Source of the DNA: Hyphomicrobiales bacterium
Lineage (GTDB): Bacteria > Pseudomonadota > Alphaproteobacteria > Rhizobiales > Rhizobiaceae
Direction: 5' to 3'
Assembly: GCA_900466605.1 (NCBI GenBank)
Contig: UBMU01000030.1
Coordinates: forward strand, 186,001-250,000
DNA length: 64,000 bases
The position numbers were made by a program, and so were the translations under genes. The notes under the pieces were generated by a model. That model was given only the letters and a program-made list of their open reading frames with translations, made no database searches and was not told the origin of the DNA. This document shows, piece after piece, positions 9,701 to 16,856 of this stretch (position 1 is the first letter of the stretch; each line of letters starts with the position of its first letter).

Positions 9701-10610
9701 AGCCAGAGACAAACCAGGGGCTGCTTTCATCGCGCGTCGAGACTTCGACGCCCGGTACGATGCGGCACTCGCCGGCGCGCAGATCGGTCCCGAACCACGA
9801 GACGACAAGCGCCACGCGCTTCAGGTTTGGGCAGAGGGCCGTCAACTCGTCGATCGAAACATCCCAATCGGTCAATCCCTGCAGGCTGTTGCGGTTAAGA
9901 ACTCGCGCGCTCCCTACTCCGGTGCTTTCTGAGACCGCGACCGTGCGATAGCCATGCTCGGTGGCGCCCGGGATTATACAAACGGCCTGGATCTGGCTTT
10001 CCAGCGCACCGATCGGGCGAACGACCTCGAACTGCAGCAGCGGGATGCGATTGCCGTAGGCATACAATGGCAATCGCTCGAACACCACATAGGCGAGCCC
10101 GCGATAGGCAGGCGCCATGCCAGCTCCCTGCTTGGCCTCGATCAACGGATCGGGTTGCTGGTTGCGATCGCCGGGATAGAAACGCATCTCAACGTGCGTC
10201 AGGTCGAGTTCCTTGCCGTCCGCCCAGACGCGACGGACGCGGGCAACAGGTCCCTCGCAAAGCCCGATCGCCAAGTTGGCAAAGTAGCGGAAGGTCTCGA
10301 CCCGCGACCCGCTCGAGGATTTTCCGCCCGTGCGCTCGCTCGTCACCTGCTCCTCGAAGCGTGTCGCCCAGATCAGCGTGCCGCCAATCCGAGCCGTTCC
10401 GTAGACCCTGTTGATCGCCGTCCCCTCGTCTGCACCCGCAATCCGCGCAGTGGAGAGGTGCGCACCGCGAACGGTCGAGCCGCGGGAAAGCAAGGCGTGA
10501 TCGACGACACTTCCGGCGAGCGCGCCGGCGGCACGGCCGATGATGGCACCGACTGGGCCGAAGACGCTGCCGAGCGCTGCGCCGGCAGCTTGAAGGAGAA
10601 GTGTTGCCAT
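6762..10610 (-). CDS. GTA baseplate/tail megaprotein (g15-type, TIM-barrel plus tail domain)
   Basis: This 1282-residue protein is the largest in the cluster. Its N-terminus (LLQAAGAALGSVFGPVGAIIGRAAGALAG) is Gly/Ala rich. A glycoside-hydrolase-like TIM barrel follows from about residue 430 to 730, with recognisable blocks GFIVGSELRGLTQVRD, ADWSEYFGYHPQDGSGD and WFTELGCGAIDKG. The two Glu in GSELRG and TELGCGA sit where catalytic acids lie in such barrels. The remainder is a phage-tail domain with repeated beta-rich modules. In the GTA of Rhodobacter the g15 product forms the central baseplate hub and receptor-contacting fibre. Length and gene position (last structural gene) fit. Confidence 0.9.
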   Translation of the reverse strand: MATLLLQAAGAALGSVFGPVGAIIGRAAGALAGSVVDHALLSRGSTVRGAHLSTARIAGADEGTAINRVYGTARIGGTLIWATRFEEQVTSERTGGKSSSGSRVETFRYFANLAIGLCEGPVARVRRVWADGKELDLTHVEMRFYPGDRNQQPDPLIEAKQGAGMAPAYRGLAYVVFERLPLYAYGNRIPLLQFEVVRPIGALESQIQAVCIIPGATEHGYRTVAVSESTGVGSARVLNRNSLQGLTDWDVSIDELTALCPNLKRVALVVSWFGTDLRAGECRIVPGVEVSTRDESSPWFVSGYSRDSARVVSHNNGGPAYGGTPDDASVVSVIADLKARGLGVYLYPFVMMDIPTGNNLPDPYGAAEQAAYPWRGRITCHPAIGQTASVDRTEQAAFQLSVFTGAAQAADFSVAGQRVAYSGGENSYRRFILHYAQLAKAAGGVDGFIVGSELRGLTQVRDANNGFPFVQSLTALTTDVKALLPAARLTYGADWSEYFGYHPQDGSGDVYFNLDPLWSSPAIHAVGIDNYMPLADWRDDDLANASPDSFRTADDPRAMMAAITSGEGFDWYYQNDAARRTRERSPIVDGLAGKPWVFRYKDIAGWWGNPHHERIGGVESPTPTSWLPRGKPVWFTELGCGAIDKGANQPNIFADPKSAESAAPYFSNRSRADNMQRRFLEAHHAWWRGSDVPVGMVDAAHLFIWSWDARPYPAFPQNMSVWSDGANWRIGHWLNGRLGGGTLAEIVAAMLRDHGFTDFDVSEISGDLTGYVQGDLASARSLIEPLLQAFQIDAVEDAGCLRFRSRTRASLPALPVEILVDREDEPLWQETRGHDSDFAAEALLGFYNPDLDYEQASARSHRVAQATSRVIQQDLTAAMPEETALVAAEALLRDNRITRRSIRFSLPPNEMHIQTGDVVSLPGGPQGRFLITRVEDAEARRVEAREFAPSGGGTAGTILGGKPVGHDGSNLFSPIVHLIDLPRFNGSEPSSFARGAAFAKPWTAIGLSSSATEEGYKGRVLLDRPAKIGVLTKNMAAGVTGRFDWSQPLELDLPYSGLASASAAAVMNGSNILAVLSANGAWEVLAFREAEEVSTGRWSLRGLLRALAGTEDAMLSGGAVGSAVVLLDEAVKPLGLGRDEMGLRLNWIAETTTSVGKVGPMAFEGGLRAETPLAPVHITCTRTDDGVKITWIRRGRDSGDSWLGAEIPLDEPFERYRIEILNGDAVLRAGEAESTEWVYPSADELADFGHRQDSLSVRIRQLGERVPLGIPAQRICALQLSP

Positions 10611-10645
10611 GAACCACCGCGGAATGGAGAGAGGAGTTGCAGGCT

Positions 10646-11095
10646 TCAGCCAGAAACAGAGCCGGATTCGGGAAAGCGAAACACGGCCGCAATCCGCCTG
10701 CGCCAGCTCGGCACCAGCGGCGAACAGACGACCGACGCCTGTTCGTAGGCGTGAATGAATTGCCGTTCACCGGCCAGAATGCCGGCGTGTTTTGCCGCCG
10801 CATCCGGTCGCCAGCGGAACAGTAGCACATCGCCCGGCTGCGCTTGCGTCAGCGGCAGCGGCGTTCCGAAATGCGTCAGCGCCGCAGCCATCAGGCGGTC
10901 CGTGCCGCTGCGCTCGGCCCAGTCACGCGCATAGGGCGGCGGGAGTTCCGGTTCCCCGCCATAAACCTCCCGCCACACGCCGCGGATCAGGCCGAGGCAA
11001 TCGCACCCCACGCCCTTGGTCGAGGCCTGATGGCGATAGGGCGTTCCGATCCAGCTCTCGGCGGCGTCCAGCACCTTTTCTGCAACGGTTCTCAT
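10646..11095 (-). CDS. NlpC/P60-family GTA peptidase (g14)
   Basis: This 149-residue protein contains the NlpC/P60 cysteine-peptidase core. The nucleophile Cys is within GVGCDCLGLIRGVWREVYGG, and the catalytic His within KHAGILAGERQFIHAYEQA. In GTAs the g14 product is a peptidoglycan endopeptidase carried in the tail tip to help DNA entry. It overlaps the g13 stop by 4 nt (ATGA) and precedes g15. Confidence 0.9.
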   Translation of the reverse strand: MRTVAEKVLDAAESWIGTPYRHQASTKGVGCDCLGLIRGVWREVYGGEPELPPPYARDWAERSGTDRLMAAALTHFGTPLPLTQAQPGDVLLFRWRPDAAAKHAGILAGERQFIHAYEQASVVCSPLVPSWRRRIAAVFRFPESGSVSG

Positions 11096-11976
11096 TTGAA
11101 CAACGCACTCCCGTCATGAACGGTCTCGCCATCGGCGTAGGTATAGGCGAAGTCGGCACCCGGTATATGCGGGAACCCCTGGAAATTCAGATGGTTGGAG
11201 AATTTTGTTCGGCATGTGGAAAAAGCCTTGTCGCATCCGGCCGTCAGCCGCACCCGATCACCGACCTCGGGCAGCACTGCCAGCGGAAGCCACAGCGTCA
11301 GCACGCCGTCAGCGCCAGAGTAGGCCTCGATGATCCCGCCTTGCCCCGCGGCTACGCCGTCGAGAAACGCCAGTTCGCCGAAACGGAAGAAGTCGTCGCC
11401 CATGCTGCCGATCCCGGAAACCTGGATCTGGCTTTCGTCACGCACCAGCGCCACGATACCTTCGGCGTGAAATTGCGGCTGGGCGAGATCCACACCGCAT
11501 CTGCCGTCCCCAAGCGCCGCGTCACAACGCCTGCCGTAAACGCGCCCCTGCGGCTGGTTCAGGCGGTGGGCAAAACTGCGAAGTTCAGCACGAAACTGTC
11601 CGGCATCGCGAACGACCTCGCCGATTTCCTGCACCTTGATCAGCATGTGCTGGTCCGGCACCGACCAGTTGACCAGGAACACCTCGACGCGGGCGCCGTC
11701 ATAAGCGCCGCGTTGAAGGTCTTCCTCGGTGATCGCATCGCTGGAGAAGCCGCCCGCAACATCGCTGGTTGCCGCAGGAAGACCCGCCTCCTCCTCTGTG
11801 GCACTTGCAGAAAAACCGCTCGCTGCGGTGAAGCCGGTATCGGCGAATGCGAGGTCATGGTCATGCTCGGTGAAACCGAGGACGACACCATCGCGCCTCG
11901 TCACCCGCCAGGCATGGCAGAGCGTCGTCGCGTCGCAGCCGAGATGCATCGCCAGAGATGGATCGATGGTTCTCAC
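11092..11976 (-). CDS. GTA baseplate hub protein (g13, DUF2163)
   Basis: This 294-residue protein has the DUF2163/phage baseplate-hub signature at the N-terminus (THCHAWRVTRRDGVVLGFTEHDHDL-like segment, with TEHDHDL visible) and a C-terminal part containing CGVDL and YPHIPGADFAY-type motifs (FPHIPGADFAYTYADGETVHDG). In the GTA particle g13 belongs to the distal tail hub. The start overlaps the g12 stop by 4 nt. Length matches other GTA g13 proteins. Confidence 0.88.
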   Translation of the reverse strand: MRTIDPSLAMHLGCDATTLCHAWRVTRRDGVVLGFTEHDHDLAFADTGFTAASGFSASATEEEAGLPAATSDVAGGFSSDAITEEDLQRGAYDGARVEVFLVNWSVPDQHMLIKVQEIGEVVRDAGQFRAELRSFAHRLNQPQGRVYGRRCDAALGDGRCGVDLAQPQFHAEGIVALVRDESQIQVSGIGSMGDDFFRFGELAFLDGVAAGQGGIIEAYSGADGVLTLWLPLAVLPEVGDRVRLTAGCDKAFSTCRTKFSNHLNFQGFPHIPGADFAYTYADGETVHDGSALFK

Positions 11977-12614
11977 GGTACAATCTCCATCAGGGGAATT
12001 GTCGGGATACGTCCCGCATTGAAGGCCGACAGATTGACGTCGATCCGACCGGTTGCAAAGCGAACCGGCACATCGAATTCGAAGCCCGCGGTAACGGGAG
12101 CGCCTGCCCCCGGAATATGGCCGGCAGCAAAGCCGACGAGGCCCGTCGCGGCATCGCAGGCAAAGGCGGAAGGGCCTTGCTCAACACCATCCACGGCAAT
12201 CACTATGGAGCCGGCCACCGGCTTGCGGATGGTTCGAACGCTGTTCGCGGCCGCATCTCCGTAGGTCTTGGCAAGCTGAAAGCCTGCCGTCGTGCCGTCG
12301 CCAATGCCGATAACCTGATCGAATGCCGTCACCGGCATATCCGGCCGCCCGGACGCCCAATCGACCGGATCGCGAAAGCGAAAGCCATAGAGTTCGCCGC
12401 TGCGCGCCTCGAAGAATTCGAGCACCTCATAGAGATCGGCCACAGAACGCAGGCCCGAACCGGCATCGTAGCTGCGCCGTGCATCGCGCCAGCGGCTGTT
12501 GCGGCTCTCGCGTCCGTTCGAGAGATTGACAATATCGGTGCGCCTGACAGGGCCGCCGCTCGTCGAGAGCGACAGGCGGAGTGGAAACCGCACCTCGTGG
12601 AAGCCGTTTGCCAT
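11973..12614 (-). CDS. GTA distal tail protein (g12, DUF2460)
   Basis: This 213-residue protein starts MANGFHEVRFPLRLSLSTSG. It carries the DUF2460 hallmarks: a replacement-of-field segment (RNSRWRDARRSYDAGSGLRS), a central ARSGELYGFRFRDPVDW block, and a C-terminal beta-rich domain ending IPTIPLMEIVP. It corresponds to the g12 distal tail protein at the tail end in GTA particles. The frame is open to 12782, but that extension lies inside the tape-measure gene and is arginine-rich shadow; the ATG at 12614 follows the tape-measure stop by 7 bp. Confidence 0.88.
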   Translation of the reverse strand: MANGFHEVRFPLRLSLSTSGGPVRRTDIVNLSNGRESRNSRWRDARRSYDAGSGLRSVADLYEVLEFFEARSGELYGFRFRDPVDWASGRPDMPVTAFDQVIGIGDGTTAGFQLAKTYGDAAANSVRTIRKPVAGSIVIAVDGVEQGPSAFACDAATGLVGFAAGHIPGAGAPVTAGFEFDVPVRFATGRIDVNLSAFNAGRIPTIPLMEIVP

Positions 12615-12621
12615 GATCGCC

Positions 12622-13167
12622 TCAGAGGTTGCGCTGGCCGCGCATCGCCGTGCGCGCCAGCATGGCGGAGATCTGCGCCTCGCTTTTCTGGAAGCTCTGC
12701 GCATCAGTTGCCGTGACGTTGAAGACGATCTGCGGGCCGGCCGATCCGCCTGACGCGGCAACGCCGAGCGCCCCGTCGGCACCGCGTTTCAGCGGCAGGA
12801 TCGCTTCGCTGCCGGCCTCGCCCATCAGGCCCATGTTGCCGCCCATCGGGAAGTAAGTCGGCTGCGAAACCACGCCGCCATCGGCGAAAGGCAGGAGCTT
12901 GCCGAAACCGCCAAGAAGGTTCGACGCGGCGCCTGAGATCATCGTCTCCAGCGGCTTCAATCCGGCCGACAGTGCGATATCCGCGAGACGACTGCCGAGA
13001 CTGCGCAGCACGTCGTCAAGACCCTTGCCGTCATCGACCGCACCGCGCAAAGCGCTCGACAGGGCCGAGCCGAACGAGCGCGAGCGGCTTTCGAGACCGT
13101 CGAGCGCGCGCTGAAGTGTCTCGGCCTGTCCCGTTATGGCGGAGAGGTCAGCATCATCATTCTCCAT
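12622..13167 (-). CDS. GTA tail tape measure protein (g11)
   Basis: This 181-residue protein has an N-terminal helical stretch (ITGQAETLQRALDGLESRSRS) and a central segment typical of short GTA/phage tape measures (RSLGSRLADIALSAGLKPLE, FADGGVVSQPTYFPMGG, GLMGEAGSEAILPLKRG). The C-terminus ends QISAMLARTAMRGQRNL. Such short tape measures set the short tail length of GTA particles. An AGGAG ribosome-binding site lies 6 nt before the ATG, inside the end of the tail-chaperone frame, which it overlaps by 11 nt. Confidence 0.87.
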   Translation of the reverse strand: MENDDADLSAITGQAETLQRALDGLESRSRSFGSALSSALRGAVDDGKGLDDVLRSLGSRLADIALSAGLKPLETMISGAASNLLGGFGKLLPFADGGVVSQPTYFPMGGNMGLMGEAGSEAILPLKRGADGALGVAASGGSAGPQIVFNVTATDAQSFQKSEAQISAMLARTAMRGQRNL

Positions 13168-13411
13168 GATCGCTCCTTCGTTTGGAGGGTGTCGTACCGT
13201 CGGGAAATTGCGCCATCAGCGCGCCGAGATCGGCGTGGGCGACGGCGCTGTGCGGCGCCAAACCGCCGGCAACGGCGTGAAATTCGACTGGTGTCATCGC
13301 CCAGAAGATTGCGGGAGGCAGCCGCAGCAGACAGAGACCGACGTGGAGGACGCGCGCCCAGGGGAAAGGCGTCGCCCGATCGGCCTCGGTGTCTGCTGCG
13401 GCTAGAGGGGG
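13157..13411 (-). CDS. Downstream tail assembly chaperone (g10.1-like), probably made by -1 frameshift
   Basis: This frame encodes the small GTA tail chaperone (TIGR02216/rcc01693 type). The recognisable core FPWARVLHVGLCLLRL is followed by PPAIFWAMTPVEFHAVAGG and ends KRRSDHGE. There is no ATG, GTG or TTG upstream of this core; the first ATG lies inside it (FWAMTP). The frame is -1 relative to the preceding gene and is continuous with it at a run of five C (13407-13411) directly before that gene's stop TAG (13402-13404). A 13-bp perfect inverted repeat follows. The boundary at 13411 marks the inferred slip site, not a start codon. The likely product is a fusion of about 200 residues with the upstream gene, as in lambda G/GT. 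Confidence 0.7.
   Translation of the reverse strand, partial: PPLAAADTEADRATPFPWARVLHVGLCLLRLPPAIFWAMTPVEFHAVAGGLAPHSAVAHADLGALMAQFPDGTTPSKRRSDHGE
13320..13403 (-). promoter_or_regulatory. Long mRNA stem-loop after the C-run, putative frameshift stimulator
   Basis: In the mRNA sense, AGCCGCAGCAGAC (13403-13391) pairs perfectly over 13 bp with GTCTGCTGCGGCT (13332-13320). The stem can extend by five more pairs: ACCGA (13390-13386) with TCGGT (13341-13337), across a 4-nt bulge. The 5' arm starts within the stop codon of the upstream gene, just after the C-run. A stable structure at this place is what is expected for stimulated -1 frameshifting; the function is inferred. Confidence 0.55.
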
Positions 13412-13758
13412 CGCGCGGCAATCTCCGCGCTCTCCCCAATGAAGGTCGCGGCAAGCAGATTGCCGACGATATCTGCGCAGCCGGCGATGCCGCCATCGAT
13501 GCTGGCCTCCGCAACCTCCTGATCGGAATAGAGATTGCCACCGCCGCGAAGGCCGGCACCGATGATGCGGATCATGTCAGCGGCCTTCAGCTGCCCGCCC
13601 GAGAAGCGCTCGGCCAGGCCGACGAGATTATCAGCGGAAAATGCGGTCTCCAGTTCCGCCAGCGCGCCGAGCGTCAGGCAGAGGATGCGTTGTTCCCCGT
13701 CTATGATCGCCTCTATCTCGCCGCGGCGCCGGTTCGCCCTTGCCCCCGCCGCCCGCAT
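13402..13758 (-). CDS. GTA tail assembly chaperone / gp10-like protein
   Basis: This 118-residue protein (MRAAGARANRRRGEIEAIID) matches the small GTA gp10 family (Phage_TAC_11 type), with LCLTLGALAELETAFSADNL and a helical C-terminus ending ESAEIAARPL. Its ATG shares the A of the tail-tube stop codon (TGATG); a TTG one codon earlier is an alternative. Immediately before its TAG stop there is the sequence CGC CCC CTC, a C-run that allows slippage into the -1 frame of the next ORF. Together the two would correspond to the conserved pair of tailed-phage tail chaperones. Confidence 0.82.
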   Translation of the reverse strand: MRAAGARANRRRGEIEAIIDGEQRILCLTLGALAELETAFSADNLVGLAERFSGGQLKAADMIRIIGAGLRGGGNLYSDQEVAEASIDGGIAGCADIVGNLLAATFIGESAEIAARPL

Positions 13759-14165
13759 CAAAGCGCCTCGAAACTGATGGCGCCGGCCGATTCCAGCGCC
13801 AACTCGAACATCACCTCGCCATTATGCTGGCCGGAATATTCGAGCGCGCTTGCCTGGAAGGGGCCCGTCACCATGCCGAAGCCGGGGACGATGATCTGCC
13901 AGCTCAGGATAGACGCGTTGAAGAAGGCACTCCGCACCAGGCAATCGGAGGCTGCATCCTTGAAGATGCCGGCGCCCGAGACCGAGGCGCGCTGCATGCC
14001 GGCGCCGCCCAGCAGCTCGCGCCAGCGGCCGGCGCTCTCGGCGTCGGTGACGTCGACGGTTTCGGCATTGAAGGCCAACCGTTTCGACCGCAGCCCCGCC
14101 ACCGTTTCGTAAGCCGTTCCGTTGAATATCTTCAGAAGCAGGTCCTTGCCCTTCTGCGCCACCAT
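13758..14165 (-). CDS. GTA major tail tube protein (g9, TP901-1 family)
   Basis: This 135-residue protein starts MVAQKGKDLLLKIFNGTAYE and contains LRSKRLAFNAETVDVTDAES and MQRASVSGAGIFKDAASD, characteristic of the TP901-1-type major tail protein. It forms the tail tube. The protein is followed by g10 with a one-base overlap. Upstream of it, the GTA gene order is broken by two genes on the opposite strand (14295-15998), so it probably needs its own promoter or read-through of antisense-oriented genes. Confidence 0.9.
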   Translation of the reverse strand: MVAQKGKDLLLKIFNGTAYETVAGLRSKRLAFNAETVDVTDAESAGRWRELLGGAGMQRASVSGAGIFKDAASDCLVRSAFFNASILSWQIIVPGFGMVTGPFQASALEYSGQHNGEVMFELALESAGAISFEAL

Positions 14166-14294
14166 CGTTTTATCCCTTCAAGAAAACAGGCGCGATCGGC
14201 GCCCATTGGTGTCATCCACTTGTCACTTTCAACCAGCCGGCGAAGCTGCTACGACCTTGCCCGCCCCTACCCCATTCACGCCAAAGCCCGCCTC

Positions 14295-15509
14295 ATGTCT
14301 CGATCCATCCCCCTGCGCTCGGTGCAGACGATTGCCGTGCTTGCCGTCACGCAGCTGATTGGCTGGGGCACCACCTTCGACATGCTCGGCGTCATGGGTC
14401 GCGTGATCGCGCCGGATCTCGGTTTGCCGAACGAAGTGGTCTTCGGCGGGCTGAGCATCATGATGGTCGTCAGCGCCCTCGCCGGCCCAACGACCGGCCG
14501 GCTGCTCGCCCGGCATGGAGCCGCGCGCGTGCTCGCCTCCGCGTCGATTATCTTCGCGATCGGCCTGCTGCTGTTGGCAGCGGCACAAGGTATCATTCTC
14601 TACCTGCTTGCGTGGACCGCCATCGGCGCCGGCGGCGCCTTCGGTCTTTCCGCCCCCGCCTATACCGCCGTCGTCGAGCGCGCCGGGCCTGACAGCAAGC
14701 GGGTGATCGCCATCCTCATGCTGTTCACCGGTCTTTCGAGCACCATTTTCTGGCCGATTCTCAGCCTGCTCAACGAGACTATCGGCTGGCGCATGACGTT
14801 CCTCATCTGCGCGGGACTGCAGTTTTTCGTCTGCCTGCCACTGCATCTTTTCACTCTGCCGAAGCCGATCACCGTTGCAGCAGATGGAACCGCCGTGCAT
14901 GAAGCGCCGGTACCGCTCTCCCCCGCGGGACAACGCAAAGCATTCCTGCTGATTGCCGCGGCAACGACGATCTCGACCTTTGTCACCTTTGGCCTGGCGC
15001 CATCGCTGCTCGAAATACTCCGGCAATCCGGCGCCTCGCCTGCACTCGCGCTGCAGCTCGGCTCGGCTCGCGGCGCGATCGGCATATCAGCACGTTTCCT
15101 GGATATGCTCCTCGGCCGCCGCGGCAATCCGATCCTCAGCGCCGCAATGGGCATCACCCTGATGGTGCTGAGCTTTCTGACAATGCTTGCGATACCGCCC
15201 TCGACGCCACTGCTTATCAGTTTCATTCTGCTCTACAGCTTCGGCTCCGGTGTCATGGCCGTCGCGCGCGCACTGATGCCGCTCGCCCTATTCTCTCCGC
15301 GTGAGTTTGGACTGCACTCCGCCCGCCTGTCGCTGCCGCAAAACCTCGCGACCGCCATCGCACCCGTCGTTTTCACGGCGATCCTGGACCGCGCCGGTGC
15401 CGGAACCGCAATCGCCACATGCGCCGCGCTCGCCGTCCTCTCGCTCGGCTTCGTGCTGATGCTCGCTGCGCAGGTCAAGGCGGCGACCAAGGTGTACGAA
15501 CCGGCTTGA
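14295..15509 (+). CDS. MFS transporter inserted in the GTA cluster
   Basis: This is a 404-residue membrane transporter of the major facilitator superfamily, with about 12 hydrophobic segments. They run from IAVLAVTQLIGWGTTFDMLG through TFLICAGLQFFVCLPLHLFT to LAALAVLSLGFVLMLAA in the last helix. A conserved loop-2-like block RLLARHGAARVLA is visible. The reading frame is open back to 13740, but that part is shadow of the tail genes; the ATG at 14295 begins MSRSIPLRSVQTIAVL. It lies on the plus strand, opposite to the GTA genes on both sides, so it is a later insertion between g8 and g9. The substrate is not evident. Confidence 0.85.
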   Translation: MSRSIPLRSVQTIAVLAVTQLIGWGTTFDMLGVMGRVIAPDLGLPNEVVFGGLSIMMVVSALAGPTTGRLLARHGAARVLASASIIFAIGLLLLAAAQGIILYLLAWTAIGAGGAFGLSAPAYTAVVERAGPDSKRVIAILMLFTGLSSTIFWPILSLLNETIGWRMTFLICAGLQFFVCLPLHLFTLPKPITVAADGTAVHEAPVPLSPAGQRKAFLLIAAATTISTFVTFGLAPSLLEILRQSGASPALALQLGSARGAIGISARFLDMLLGRRGNPILSAAMGITLMVLSFLTMLAIPPSTPLLISFILLYSFGSGVMAVARALMPLALFSPREFGLHSARLSLPQNLATAIAPVVFTAILDRAGAGTAIATCAALAVLSLGFVLMLAAQVKAATKVYEPA

Positions 15510-15605
15510 GAGACCCAGGCAGATGCCCAATGGGCGAGACATTCGAGATCGTCGCCCCATCTTCCTCACAAGCAGCCCACCGCTTGCATTTGGAGGAGAC
15601 GCAAC

Positions 15606-15998
15606 ATGGACCGGTTCACTGGCGGCTGCCGCTGCGGCAACGTCCGGCTTGTGGCATCGGAACGCCCCTATAGGGTCGGCATTTGCCATTGTCTCGACTG
15701 CCGCAAGCATCATGGCGCGCTCTTTCACGCATCCGCGATCTTTCCTCAGAATGCGGTGACGGTCGAAGGCGAGACAGGTGAGTACGGCGGGCGGTTCTTC
15801 TGCCCTCGCTGCGGCTCGCCGGTGTTCGGGCGCTCCGCAGATGAAGTCGAGGTGAACCTCGGATCGCTCGACGCTCCCGACCAGTTGAAGCCGACCTACG
15901 AACTCTGGACCATTCGCCGCGAATCCTGGCTGCCACCGTTTCCACTGTCGAAACATTACGAACGCGATCGCGACGCCACGAGCCGTTTCGAAGCGTAG
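15606..15998 (+). CDS. GFA-family zinc protein (glutathione-dependent formaldehyde-activating type)
   Basis: This 130-residue protein has the full set of zinc-binding cysteines of the GFA/CENP-V fold: GCRCGNVRL, CHCLDCRKHHGA and CPRCGSPVF. It probably has a structural and a catalytic Zn site; in this family only a few members have a tested role in S-hydroxymethylglutathione formation, so the substrate here is unknown. A ribosome-binding site (GGAGGAGACGCAAC) precedes the ATG. It follows the MFS gene by 96 bp on the same strand and converges on GTA g8. Confidence 0.9.
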   Translation: MDRFTGGCRCGNVRLVASERPYRVGICHCLDCRKHHGALFHASAIFPQNAVTVEGETGEYGGRFFCPRCGSPVFGRSADEVEVNLGSLDAPDQLKPTYELWTIRRESWLPPFPLSKHYERDRDATSRFEA

Positions 15999-16007
15999 GT
16001 CGCGCCG

Positions 16008-16421
16008 CTATGCGGCGGCAACCGGCTCCGTCACGGCTCGGAAACGCAGTTCGGCCACATAGAGCTTCGTCTTCGGTTCGCGCCGGCTCTGTGTTCTGAC
16101 ATGCAGCAGGCTGACGAGGTGGTGCGGGCCAAGATCGAGCGCCGCATCCTGCAGCAGGGCGTGGAGACGCGAGGCCACCAGTTGCGCCTGCTTTCGCCCA
16201 CCGGCGTCGATCCAGACCTCGAGTGAAAACAGATGCTCCTCGCCTCTCTCGGTCGAGGTCGAGTAATCGTTGCTGATGACTTCGCCGATCAGGACTGACG
16301 GCAGCTTCCGCCCCGTCACCAGACGATCGCGGACACCGTCCTCGCCGATCAGGCCGAGAAGCTCGGCGTCTTCAGTCAGACGTCCATGGATCGCCGTCAG
16401 CATTTCATTGGCTGCGCTCAT
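16008..16421 (-). CDS. GTA g8 protein (DUF3168, tail completion type)
   Basis: This 137-residue protein starts MSAANEMLTAIHGRLTEDAEL and has the DUF3168 pattern: helical N-terminus, LPSVLIGEVISNDYSTS, then EEHLFSLEVWIDAGGRKQAQL and a C-terminal beta-strand pair (LYVAELRFRAVTEP). In tailed phages and GTAs this family sits at the head-tail/tail terminator position. The frame is open to 16457, but the ATG at 16421 starts the conserved domain. It is the last gene before the plus-strand insertion. Confidence 0.87.
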   Translation of the reverse strand: MSAANEMLTAIHGRLTEDAELLGLIGEDGVRDRLVTGRKLPSVLIGEVISNDYSTSTERGEEHLFSLEVWIDAGGRKQAQLVASRLHALLQDAALDLGPHHLVSLLHVRTQSRREPKTKLYVAELRFRAVTEPVAAA

Positions 16422-16524
16422 CGCTCTCGCCTCTCTTTGCCTGCGGCCGTGCCGCACCCTCTCGTGTCAGCCGCGCCAGGATCTCCATGAGATCGCCGAG
16501 CGTGATTGCCAGGGCGGTGCTCAT
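16405..16524 (-). CDS. 39-residue ORF in the GTA operon between g7 and g8
   Basis: This short frame encodes MSTALAITLGDLMEILARLT followed by an Arg/Glu-rich tail to SDERSQ. Its ATG overlaps the g7 stop (ATGA), and a strong AGGAGGAAGGACG precedes it, which is better than the signal before g8. It overlaps g8 by 17 nt. The position and signals support translation, perhaps coupling g7 to g8. No family is recognised. Confidence 0.5.
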   Translation of the reverse strand: MSTALAITLGDLMEILARLTREGAARPQAKRGESDERSQ

Positions 16525-16856
16525 CGTCCTTCCTCCTCACAAAGGCAGCAGAGGTAGCGGCGGGTTTCATCGGGATCGCGCCAGATCCCGATGGCAAACA
16601 GCCGGTCGCCCTTGCGCAGCCGCATCCCGGCCCTGATGTCGCTACGAAACCGCAGCCAGATGCGATGCGTCAGCGTGAAGACATCCGCGCCCGCCCGCTC
16701 CTCGCGCACTTCGGCTAGCGGTTCGATCCGCGCCCACACTGAAGCAACAGAAGTAAAGGTGACGGTCGCGCCACCTTGCCCGTCCGGCGCCTCTTCAGGC
16801 GCCTCCAGGTCGAGCCGCGCCGTCATCTGACCGGGATCGAAGAAGACGGACCGCAT
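16521..16856 (-). CDS. GTA head-tail closure protein (g7)
   Basis: This 111-residue protein has the phage head-tail joining signature (Phage_H_T_join): an N-terminal MTARLDLEAPEEAPDGQGGA, then VASVWARIEPLAEVREERAG, and TLTHRIWLRFRSDIRAGMRL near the middle, with a C-terminal RDPDETRRYLCCLCEEEGR. It would close the portal and connect to the tail. Its start overlaps the g6 stop by one base. Confidence 0.88.
   Translation of the reverse strand: MRSVFFDPGQMTARLDLEAPEEAPDGQGGATVTFTSVASVWARIEPLAEVREERAGADVFTLTHRIWLRFRSDIRAGMRLRKGDRLFAIGIWRDPDETRRYLCCLCEEEGR

Noticed and set aside
13740-14294. N-terminal extension of the MFS transporter frame
   Set aside because: The extra 185 residues overlap tail genes on the other strand, are not hydrophobic and have no start signal; the transporter begins at 14295.
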